NCBI RefSeq assembly: GCF_900100735.1
Contig: NZ_FNCJ01000013.1
Span: 124,001-188,000, forward strand
Source of the DNA: Paraburkholderia phenazinium
Lineage (GTDB): Bacteria > Pseudomonadota > Gammaproteobacteria > Burkholderiales > Burkholderiaceae
DNA: 64,000 nt
Direction of reading: 5' to 3'
The notes under the pieces were generated by a model. The model saw nothing but the letters and a program-made list of their open reading frames with translations. It was not told where the DNA came from and ran no database searches. Positions 57,670-64,000 of this stretch are shown piece by piece (within the stretch, counting starts at the first letter, position 1; every line of letters starts with the position of its first letter). A program made the position numbers and the translations under genes.

Positions 57670-59220
57670 TTAGCTTTCCACGACGTCCAGATAGTCTTCC
57701 GGCCGGGTGCGATCTTCAGAGTGCTTCATGCCGACCGCACGCACGAGCAGGCTCACCACCACCGCCACCACCAGATTCACGATCAGCGACCAGACCGCCG
57801 CATAGCCGGGAATCGCGAGGCCAAACAGGTGGATCGTGAAGATCGAACTGGAGAGCTTCAGCGAAACCGCCATCCACGTGCCGGTCGCAATGCCGACCGC
57901 CCAGCCGATCAGCAGGCCGCGGTAATCGAGCATGCGCGTATAGAGGCCCAGCACGATTGCCGGCAGTGTCTGGATGATCCAGATGCCGCCCAGCAACTGC
58001 AACTGGATCGCATAGGTGAGCGGCAAGCCGAGAATGAAGGCCACCGCCCCCACCTTGACGATCAGCGAGACCAGCTTGGCGATGTTGGTCTCCTGCTCGC
58101 CCGTCATGTTGCGGTTGATGAACTCCTTGTGGATATTGCGCGTGTACAGATTGGCCGCCGCAATCGACATGATTGCCGCCGGCACCAGCGCGCCGATGCC
58201 GATGGCGGCAAACGCCACCCCGACAAACCACGACGGGAAGAAGTGCAGGAACAGCGCCGGCACCGCGAAGTTCGGGCCGAAGGCCTTGAAGTACGGCGCG
58301 AACTCCGGCATGTCCTTCACGCCTGCCGCCAGCGCCATGAACCCGAGCAGCGCGAGCAGGCCGAGTACCAGCGAGTACGCCGGCAGCATCGCCATATTGC
58401 GGCGAATCGTATTACCCGACTTCGACGAAAGCACCGCGGTAATCGAGTGCGGATACAGGAACAGCGCCAGCGCCGAACCGACCGCGAGCGTCGCGTATGC
58501 GCTATAGCCGTTCAGGTTCGACACGTCCGGCGCCTTGAGCAGCAGCTTGGCCGGCGGCACCGCACCGAAGATATGGCCGAAGCCACCCAGTTGCGGCGGA
58601 ATCACAATCACCGCAGCGGCGATCGTGATGTAGATCAGCAGATCCTTGACGACCGCGATCATGGCCGGCGCGCGCAGGCCCGAGGTGTACGTGTAGGCCG
58701 CGAGAATCGCGAAGGCGATGATCAGTGGCAGATCGCCCACAAAGCCCGTGGTATCGAAACCGAGCGCGCCGATCACCACTTCGATCCCGACCAGTTGCAG
58801 CGCGATATACGGCATGGTGGCGACGATACCGGTCAAAGCGACCGCCAGCGCGAGCATCCGGCTGCCATAGCGGGCATTGACGAAGTCCGCGGACGTCACG
58901 TAGCCCTGACGTTTCGCAATGCTCCACAGCTTGGGGAACACCACGAACGCAAACGGATAGATCAGGATCGTATAAGGCAGCGCGAAAAAACCGGTCGCTC
59001 CCGCGCCGAACACGAGCGCCGGCACGGCGATGAAGGTGTAAGCGGTGTACAGGTCGCCGCCCAGCAGGAACCACGTGACGATGGTGCCGAAGCGGCGGCC
59101 GCCCAGGCCCCACTCTTCGAGATGGGCGAGATCGCCGCGCCGCCAGTGGGCCGCGATAAAGCCAAGAATCGTGACGCCGATAAAGAACAGGACAAAGACA
59201 AAGGTGGCGACGGGATTCAT
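57670..59220 (-). CDS. Sodium:solute symporter, monocarboxylate (MctP-like) type
   Basis: A 516-residue, about 13-helix member of the sodium:solute symporter family close to the rhizobial monocarboxylate permease MctP. It shows EEWGLGGRRFGTIVTWFLLGGDLYTAYTF, TSADFVNARYGSR, LFLYPHSITAVLSSKSGNTIRRN and GIGALVPAAIMSIAAANLYTRN (each only in part, key residues GGRRFG and ADFVNARYG). Likely substrates are lactate, pyruvate or short monocarboxylates. Its ATG overlaps the stop of the DUF3311 gene (ATGA), as usual for this pair. Confidence 0.9.
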   Translation of the reverse strand: MNPVATFVFVLFFIGVTILGFIAAHWRRGDLAHLEEWGLGGRRFGTIVTWFLLGGDLYTAYTFIAVPALVFGAGATGFFALPYTILIYPFAFVVFPKLWSIAKRQGYVTSADFVNARYGSRMLALAVALTGIVATMPYIALQLVGIEVVIGALGFDTTGFVGDLPLIIAFAILAAYTYTSGLRAPAMIAVVKDLLIYITIAAAVIVIPPQLGGFGHIFGAVPPAKLLLKAPDVSNLNGYSAYATLAVGSALALFLYPHSITAVLSSKSGNTIRRNMAMLPAYSLVLGLLALLGFMALAAGVKDMPEFAPYFKAFGPNFAVPALFLHFFPSWFVGVAFAAIGIGALVPAAIMSIAAANLYTRNIHKEFINRNMTGEQETNIAKLVSLIVKVGAVAFILGLPLTYAIQLQLLGGIWIIQTLPAIVLGLYTRMLDYRGLLIGWAVGIATGTWMAVSLKLSSSIFTIHLFGLAIPGYAAVWSLIVNLVVAVVVSLLVRAVGMKHSEDRTRPEDYLDVVES

Positions 59221-59456
59221 TGAGCGCCCCCTTGCGAGCTATCCGGCGAACGTTTTTTGGTCTTGAAGTAGACGAGTGCCGTGATGACCGCGCTGATCAG
59301 CACCCACAGCAGTTGATACCAGTAGAAGAACGGGAAATCGAACAGTTGGGGTTCGACCTTGTTGTATAACGGCACCCAGATCATGGCGATCCAGGGAAGC
59401 AACAGCAACCAGAGCCAGCGTTTGCTGGCCTTGTTCGCGTCGGCGTCGTGAGCCAT
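59217..59456 (-). CDS. DUF3311 small membrane protein, partner of the symporter
   Basis: A 79-residue two-helix protein: RWLWLLLLPWIAMIWVPLYN, then FFYWYQLLWVLISAVITALVYF, with a basic end. PFFYWYQLLWV is the DUF3311 hallmark. Such proteins precede sodium:solute symporter genes and are thought to be small subunits. It overlaps the symporter gene by 4 bp. GGAGA lies upstream of the ATG. Confidence 0.92.
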   Translation of the reverse strand: MAHDADANKASKRWLWLLLLPWIAMIWVPLYNKVEPQLFDFPFFYWYQLLWVLISAVITALVYFKTKKRSPDSSQGGAQ

Positions 59457-59658
59457 GACGTCTCCTCTTTCCTTTTATTGACTTGTGTCCCGTAGTTGAC
59501 GGGCGGTGGGCCCGGGCCCCAGGTGCGGGAAGCCGCGCCGCCGGTAAGCCACGGGCGCCCCGAAAGCAATGAAAGAGTATAGGAGTCGCGAAGGTACGGT
59601 CAAGCAGGGGCGACCCGAGGCCAAAGCCGCGGCAATGGCCGCCCCCTACGCAAGAAGC

Positions 59659-60573
59659 TTAGATGGTGAACGAACCGGTCTTCTGGCCGGTCGATTCCTG
59701 CAGACCCTTGATCCACTTGCGCGCCGGCAAGCTCAGCTCGGCTTCGATCAGCTTGGCGCGCGCTTGCAGCGTCGCGAACGGCACGTCGAGCGCCGGGCCC
59801 GAAAACGCGATCGCCACGCGGTTGCCGTCGTGCACTTCAGGCAGCGCGACCACGCGGCCGTCGAAGGCTTCGTTCAGACGCTTCATGTTGCGCACGAAGC
59901 TCGGATGATCGCCAAACAGGTTCACCGTCACCACGCCCGCGTCCGTCAGACACGCGCGCACGGCGCGGTAGAACGCCACGCTGTCGAGCACCGGACCGCG
60001 CGCCGTCGCGTCATAGACGTCGATCTGCAGCGCGCCGATCGTGCCGTGGTTGGCGCGCTCGTTGACGAAATCCCATGCGTCGGTTTCGTGCACGGTGAGG
60101 CGGGCATCGTCCGACGGCAACTGGAACATCGTGCGCGCGGCCACTACCACCGCCGGATTCAGTTCGACGGCTTCCACCTTCGAGCGCTTCAGGAAACGAT
60201 GCGCGAACTTGGTCAGCGCGGCCGCGCCCAAACCAAGCTGGACGATACGCTTCGGCGCTTCGAGAAACAGCAGCCAGGCCATCATCTGCTGCGCGTATTC
60301 GAGTTCGATGTGATCGGGCTTGCGCAGACGCATCGCACCCTGTACCCATTCGGTACCGAAGTGCAGATAGCGCACGCCGCCCTCCTCCGAGAACGTCACC
60401 GGTGCGAAGCGCGGCTTGCGCGGCGCTTCGATTTGCGGTGCATCGTCGAGGTCTTCGTCGCGCGATGCGCGCTTGGCGGTGCGAGTCATTTTCTGTTTCG
60501 CACCGGCAGATTGGGCTTCTTTGTTGCGGAATGCACGCGCTTCAGCCGAAGCACGCTTGATCAATGTCGTCAT
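59659..60573 (-). CDS. Spermidine-synthase-like methyltransferase-fold protein
   Basis: A 304-residue protein with the spermidine-synthase-type Rossmann fold: VRYLHFGTEWVQGAMRLRKP, IVQLGLGAAALTKFAHRFLK (the SAM-binding glycine loop, with AAA where SpeE has GDGG), VEAVELNP with the acidic residue that holds the ribose, and IGALQIDVYDA. The N-terminal 60 residues are very basic (KRASAEARAFRNK, KRAS). The altered glycine loop and lack of a clear putrescine-binding Asp suggest a different substrate. Start ATG at 60573, with a poor ribosome-binding site. Confidence 0.78.
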   Translation of the reverse strand: MTTLIKRASAEARAFRNKEAQSAGAKQKMTRTAKRASRDEDLDDAPQIEAPRKPRFAPVTFSEEGGVRYLHFGTEWVQGAMRLRKPDHIELEYAQQMMAWLLFLEAPKRIVQLGLGAAALTKFAHRFLKRSKVEAVELNPAVVVAARTMFQLPSDDARLTVHETDAWDFVNERANHGTIGALQIDVYDATARGPVLDSVAFYRAVRACLTDAGVVTVNLFGDHPSFVRNMKRLNEAFDGRVVALPEVHDGNRVAIAFSGPALDVPFATLQARAKLIEAELSLPARKWIKGLQESTGQKTGSFTI

Positions 60574-60809
60574 GTGAGGATGTCGCGTCAGGAACACATT
60601 TTTAGGTCGAACGAGAGCATAGCATTCGCAGCCCACGAATTTCTTTTCCGTGTACTCTGCCTGTTGGCGGTAGGTCTCGTGTCCGTCGCCGGTTTTCAGC
60701 CTGCTCTGAGCCGGTTTTTACCTTGCTTGAACTTTGTTTCGCCGTGTCGTCATCGAAGCCTGATAGGGTCATCCGGTCAGACCCACACCACCACAAAGGA
60801 TCCTCAAGC

Positions 60810-61505
60810 ATGAGCACCATCCATTTCATTGGCGGAGAAAAAGGCGGCGTGGGCAAGTCGCTCGTCGCGCGCGTGCTGGCGCAGCACTTTATCGACACGG
60901 GCGTGCCGTTTCTGGGCTTCGACACCGACCGCTCGCATGGCGCGCTGCTGCGCTTCTACGCCGACTATGCGGCGCCTGCCGTGCTGAACGGGCATGACAG
61001 CCTCGATCCCGTGATGGAAGCGGCCCTCGAAGATCCGCAGCGGCGCATTCTGGTGGACCTCGCGGCGCAGACGCAGCAACCGCTCGCCAAGTGGTTCGAG
61101 GATTCGGATGTGCTGGGGGTGGCCGAAGAAAATGGCCTGACGCTGACGTGGTGGCACGTCATGGACAGCGGCCGCGATTCGGTGGATCTGCTGCGGCAGT
61201 GGCTCGACCAGTTCGGCGGGCGGCTCAAGCTGGTGCTGGTGCTCAACGAAGTCCGCGGCGATCGTTTCGAGATTCTGGACGCGTCCGGCGAACGCGCGCG
61301 GGCCGAGGCACTGGGGGCCAGCGTGATGACGCTGCGCCATCTGCCCGATAGCACGATGCAGAAGATCGATCAGCAGAGCACGAGCTTCTGGGCCGCCGTC
61401 AATCATCCTGACCGCGCCGCCACCGGGCTTGGTCTGCTGGAGCGGCAACGGGTGAAGGTGTGGTTGCAGCGCGTGTATGGCGAGCTGGCGAGAGTTGGCG
61501 TTTAG
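60810..61505 (+). CDS. Lone ParA/MinD-like P-loop ATPase
   Basis: A 231-residue deviant-Walker ATPase: IHFIGGEKGGVGKSLVARVL (KGGVGKS with the signature Lys), the switch region GFDTDRSHGALLRFY and RRILVDLAAQTQQPLAKWFE (Walker A'/B-type). No parB, parS cluster or plasmid genes are adjacent, so a role in partitioning is unlikely to be the standard one; related orphan ParA proteins position protein cargo. AAGGA lies 9 bp before the ATG at 60810. Its stop is separated by 1 bp from the convergent glycosylase gene. Confidence 0.8.
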   Translation: MSTIHFIGGEKGGVGKSLVARVLAQHFIDTGVPFLGFDTDRSHGALLRFYADYAAPAVLNGHDSLDPVMEAALEDPQRRILVDLAAQTQQPLAKWFEDSDVLGVAEENGLTLTWWHVMDSGRDSVDLLRQWLDQFGGRLKLVLVLNEVRGDRFEILDASGERARAEALGASVMTLRHLPDSTMQKIDQQSTSFWAAVNHPDRAATGLGLLERQRVKVWLQRVYGELARVGV

Positions 61506-61506
61506 G

Positions 61507-62040
61507 CTACTTGCCGCTGCCCGGCGCGGCGTCGACTGGGGCCGGCTCGACGAGCCAGCTCCGCAATACTTCCCATGCCTTGAGCTTTTCCGCATAAGCC
61601 ATGGTGTAGGCGGGGCTGCTGGAAGGAAGGCTGATGAATTCGACCTTGCCGGTGGCCCCCTGCAATGCTCGCATGCCAAGCCGGGCCGCCGTTCCGCCAT
61701 TGAACGCAACGGCGGCGAGGTTCGGCAGCGATTCGACCAAGGCTATCAGGTCATTGCTCGCATGGTTGCGGATCCGGCTATCCAGGCTGCCTTCGCGCTG
61801 CGCCTCTGCGACGACATCCCATAGGCCAACGCGATGACGCAGCAGCGTCTGCAGACGCGTGGGATAGTCGAGGCTGCGAAAGTTCTCGCCAGAGATATCC
61901 CCGATTAGCGACCAGAAACGATTCTGCTTATGCGCGTAGTACTGCGATTGCGCGAGCGAGACTTCGCCCGGCAAGCTGCCCAGTACCAGCACTCTCGTGT
62001 TGGCATCCACGACCGGAGGGAAGCAGCGCTTCTGCGTCAT
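61507..62040 (-). CDS. DNA-deoxyinosine glycosylase (UDG superfamily, HDG type)
   Basis: A 177-residue member of the uracil-DNA glycosylase superfamily, family 6 (hypoxanthine-DNA glycosylase). Motifs: [18 protein letters not shown] (motif 1, with the family's GS-PG), [44 protein letters not shown] and the DNA-intercalation-type LPSSSPAYT. It would remove hypoxanthine from DNA deaminated at adenine. Its start overlaps the stop of ubiC by 4 bp, so the two are co-translated. Confidence 0.88.
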   Translation of the reverse strand: MTQKRCFPPVVDANTRVLVLGSLPGEVSLAQSQYYAHKQNRFWSLIGDISGENFRSLDYPTRLQTLLRHRVGLWDVVAEAQREGSLDSRIRNHASNDLIALVESLPNLAAVAFNGGTAARLGMRALQGATGKVEFISLPSSSPAYTMAYAEKLKAWEVLRSWLVEPAPVDAAPGSGK

Positions 62041-62723
62041 GCAGAACTCTCATTGCGAATCTCACGCGGCGCAGGATGCGCGCGCGACGCCGTATGCTCG
62101 AGAGGCCGGCCATGCTCGCGCACATGGCTGCGCTGCGGTTCGTGCCCAGCGGACAACTCAGGCGCGCCCGATGCAAGGTGCGACCACAGCGCGGGCAACA
62201 TGCACTCAGTGACCATCAGCGGCGCACCATGGCGCTCGAACACCGAGCGGCGGGCCACCAGCGCCTGCGGATGCGCCCCACCGATCTCGCGCGCGGCCAG
62301 CCGGTACAGCGGATGGCGCGCCGTGAGCCGGCGGCTCACCAGCGCCGAGCGCGCCACGCTGCTATCGCTGTAGAGCAATTCGGCAAGCGGCCGTGTGCGC
62401 AGCCGTCGCATCGCCTGCCAGACGCCCACGCTGGCGGCCAGCGGCGCAATGCTATGCGCCGCGACGAACGGCGTGCCGTCCACCGACAAAACCACCTCCC
62501 GCACCCACACCGGTGCACGCCGCTCGACGTCGAGCGCCGCGTGCTCGTCAGCCCACGGCGACGCGACGGTTTCGCGCGTGACGCGTACCGCAACCGCGCC
62601 AAGCGTGCGCAGATGCGCGGTGAGCGAGCCCCCGCGGGTGAGCCAGTCTTTCTGGTCCCGGCTGAAACCGGGTAAGGGCGCGACGCGCCAGTGGGCGTCA
62701 GCGGCGTCGAAACAGATAGCCAT
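62037..62723 (-). CDS. ubiC: Chorismate pyruvate-lyase, with unusual C-terminal tail
   Basis: UbiC converts chorismate to 4-hydroxybenzoate plus pyruvate, the first step of ubiquinone synthesis. The family region shows [58 protein letters not shown] and [21 protein letters not shown], followed by ALW. At 228 residues it is longer than E. coli UbiC (165), because of a polar tail of about 40 residues rich in His, Arg and Ser after PALWSHL; this tail looks unstructured. It is coupled to the glycosylase gene. Confidence 0.88.
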   Translation of the reverse strand: MAICFDAADAHWRVAPLPGFSRDQKDWLTRGGSLTAHLRTLGAVAVRVTRETVASPWADEHAALDVERRAPVWVREVVLSVDGTPFVAAHSIAPLAASVGVWQAMRRLRTRPLAELLYSDSSVARSALVSRRLTARHPLYRLAAREIGGAHPQALVARRSVFERHGAPLMVTECMLPALWSHLASGAPELSAGHEPQRSHVREHGRPLEHTASRAHPAPREIRNESSA

Positions 62724-62963
62724 GGTGTCGGATTATAACGGCGTGGTGTAGGGACGCACCTCGCGGCGCACAGCTTACAAGGTTCCCCAACGCCGCGCTT
62801 TCAGGCTGACCCGCATCAACCCAAGCACAGCTTTCAGATAGGTCTGATTCTCCGCTCACCACTGCGCGCGATAAAAAGATCGGTGCATTGCCAAGTCGGC
62901 GGTCCGGCCACCCACGTGTCACGGGCACGCCGTGTGATCAGATAGCAAAGGAGAACAACAGAG

Positions 62964-63467
62964 ATGAGAGCATTCCTGGGTGCAACCGCGTGTGCGGTGG
63001 CGCTGCTGACTTTGACCGGCTGCGCGTCGCCGCTGGATCGCGCCAAAGAGACGTCCTTGAATGAGGCCGTCGGCATTGAAGTGAAACCGGTCGCCGGTGG
63101 CATCTCCGTCAGGTTGCCTGAAGCTGCGCTGTTCGACTTCGGCAAATCGGAGATTCGCCCCGATGCCGTCGCCGTGATCAACCGTTCAGCGGTTTTGCTC
63201 AATCGCAGCAAGAAGCCGATCCTGGTCGAGGGCTATACGGACAATGTCGGCACGCTCGAATACAACCAGCAACTCTCGGAAACACGCGCCACCACGGTGG
63301 GTTATGCGCTGGTGGCACGGGGCGTGAAGATGGAGCGGATTCGCACGAAGGGAAATGCATACAACAATCCCGTGGCAAGCAACGATACGCCCGAGGGGCG
63401 CGCGCTGAACCGGCGCACCGAGATCGTGGTGCGCGGCGAGACGATGGATACGCTGATGGGACGTTAG
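62964..63467 (+). CDS. OmpA-domain lipoprotein
   Basis: A 167-residue outer-membrane lipoprotein. The signal ends in the lipobox TLTGCAS. A short mature N-terminal part precedes an OmpA_C peptidoglycan-binding domain: ALFDFGKSEIRPDAVAVINR, ILVEGYTDNVGTLEYNQQLS with the Asp, then SETRATTVGYALVARGV and ALNRRTEIVVRG with the Arg that binds diaminopimelate. It resembles YiaD. A GGAG site precedes the ATG. Confidence 0.9.
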   Translation: MRAFLGATACAVALLTLTGCASPLDRAKETSLNEAVGIEVKPVAGGISVRLPEAALFDFGKSEIRPDAVAVINRSAVLLNRSKKPILVEGYTDNVGTLEYNQQLSETRATTVGYALVARGVKMERIRTKGNAYNNPVASNDTPEGRALNRRTEIVVRGETMDTLMGR

Positions 63468-63483
63468 AGTTTGCGCAGCCAGT

Positions 63484-64000
63484 TCATGCGCGGGTGTCCT
63501 GCAGGTAGTCTTGCAGGGCGCCTCGCACTTCTTCCAACACCGGCTCCCACCGGCCAAGCTCGCGCTGCCGAAACAGACGCGCCGACGGATACCATGGGCT
63601 GTCGGTGCGCTCGATCATCCAGCGCCAATCGGTGCAGGTGGGTAACAGGATCCACACGGGCCGGCCAGCCGCGCCCGCAAGGTGCGCGACTGCTGTGTCG
63701 ACGGTAATCACCAGGTCGAGCGCATTGAAGATGGCGAGCGTATCGGTGAAGTTGACGATTTCCGGGCCCAGCATGTGCATGCCGATCTCCCCCGGCAAGG
63801 CAGCCGCTTCCTCCCCGGCGCGACCCATCTGCACCGAAAACCACTTCACGCCGGGTTGCTCGATGATGATCCGAAACCGCTCCAACGGAATCGAGCGAAA
63901 GCGGTCGAGCCCGTAAGCCGGATTTCCCGCCCAGACCAGCCCGATACGCTTTCTGCGCGTCGCAGACCGATCCGCATCATCGATCGCATCGATCGCATCG
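63484..64000 (-). CDS. Glycosyltransferase-like (TPR-containing type) protein, C-terminal part; continues past the window
   Basis: The frame is open from the stop at 63484 to the right edge. The visible 172 residues show RKRIGLVWAGNPAYGLDRFR near the edge, then IVNFTDTLAIFNALDLVITVDTAVAHL and GRPVWILLPTCTDWRWM, with SPWYPSARLFRQ close behind. These are the C-terminal signatures of bacterial TPR-domain glycosyltransferases (GT9/GT41-like fold). The N-terminal part, where TPR repeats would be, lies beyond 64000. Tail-to-tail with the OmpA-like gene. Confidence 0.85.
   Translation of the reverse strand, partial: DAIDAIDDADRSATRRKRIGLVWAGNPAYGLDRFRSIPLERFRIIIEQPGVKWFSVQMGRAGEEAAALPGEIGMHMLGPEIVNFTDTLAIFNALDLVITVDTAVAHLAGAAGRPVWILLPTCTDWRWMIERTDSPWYPSARLFRQRELGRWEPVLEEVRGALQDYLQDTRA
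63978..64000. repeat. 9-bp tandem repeat CATCGATCG inside the glycosyltransferase gene
   Basis: CATCGATCG is repeated 2.5 times up to the window edge. In the minus-strand coding frame it encodes an Asp-Ala-Ile repeat (DAIDAIDDAD), so its length change would stay in frame. The repeat may continue past 64000. Confidence 0.7.

Overview
The window is a high-GC, gene-dense stretch of a betaproteobacterial chromosome. Gene content points to Burkholderiaceae, most likely Paraburkholderia: a second-type FtsK with a very long Pro/Ala linker, a stand-alone RsxB coupled to endonuclease III, MsbA beside LPS glycosyltransferases, an intracellular PHB depolymerase whose catalytic residues fall at the same positions as in Cupriavidus/Ralstonia PhaZ1, and a DUF1841 gene. 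No rRNA, tRNA, CRISPR array, prophage or intact insertion sequence was recognised. Almost everything reads as resident chromosome rather than an island.

Layout. 1-3.2 kb: end of an HMG-CoA lyase gene, a class III (CaiB/BaiF) CoA-transferase and an MFS transporter, which together look like a small organic-acid catabolic unit. 3.3-5.7 kb: a VOC protein, trpS, and a decayed mqsRA toxin-antitoxin locus whose operator is still intact. 6-11.3 kb: a small membrane protein, two transglutaminase-like proteins, an HdeD-like membrane protein fused to a papain-fold-like domain, and an OpgC-type acyltransferase. 11.9-14.3 kb: rdgC, a secreted SnoaL-like protein, a 48-residue membrane peptide and a small conserved protein. 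14.4-22.5 kb: an LPS/glycan block (three glycosyltransferases, an O-antigen ligase/polymerase, msbA and a WaaE-like GT2). 22.6-30.4 kb: dnaE, trhO, gluQRS and an RhlE-type helicase, with a repeat-rich gap at 28.5-28.9 kb.

30.8-36.8 kb: an acetolactate-synthase-like/aldehyde dehydrogenase operon, an MliC-type lysozyme inhibitor with a small lipoprotein, purT, and a META-domain lipoprotein. 37-45.2 kb: ftsK, a secreted YbhE-like beta-propeller, a DUF3096 micro-protein, a small unknown protein and a GH15 enzyme. 45.2-54.6 kb: phaZ with a candidate PhaR-controlled promoter, a TetR regulator, rsxB-nth, DUF1841, two c-type cytochromes, a MoxR/CoxE-like chaperone pair and a BenE-family transporter. 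54.8-64 kb: transaldolase, a second VOC protein, a FUSC protein, a monocarboxylate symporter with its DUF3311 partner, a spermidine-synthase-like protein, a lone ParA-like ATPase, ubiC with a UDG-family glycosylase, an OmpA-like lipoprotein, and a partial glycosyltransferase running off the end.

The most unusual items are: the mqsRA remnant, an in-place deletion that joins toxin N-terminus to antitoxin DNA-binding domain with a canonical operator upstream; the HdeD/papain-fold-like fusion next to a transglutaminase pair in which one member has Ala at the catalytic-His position; the HMG-CoA lyase/CoA-transferase/MFS unit; a 15-bp perfect palindrome made of two DnaA-box-like 9-mers; and the 7-bp x 8 tandem repeat with a perfect 14-bp hairpin. 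I did not find a clearly new defence or mobile system. Functional statements rest on recognition of families by eye; no searches were run.
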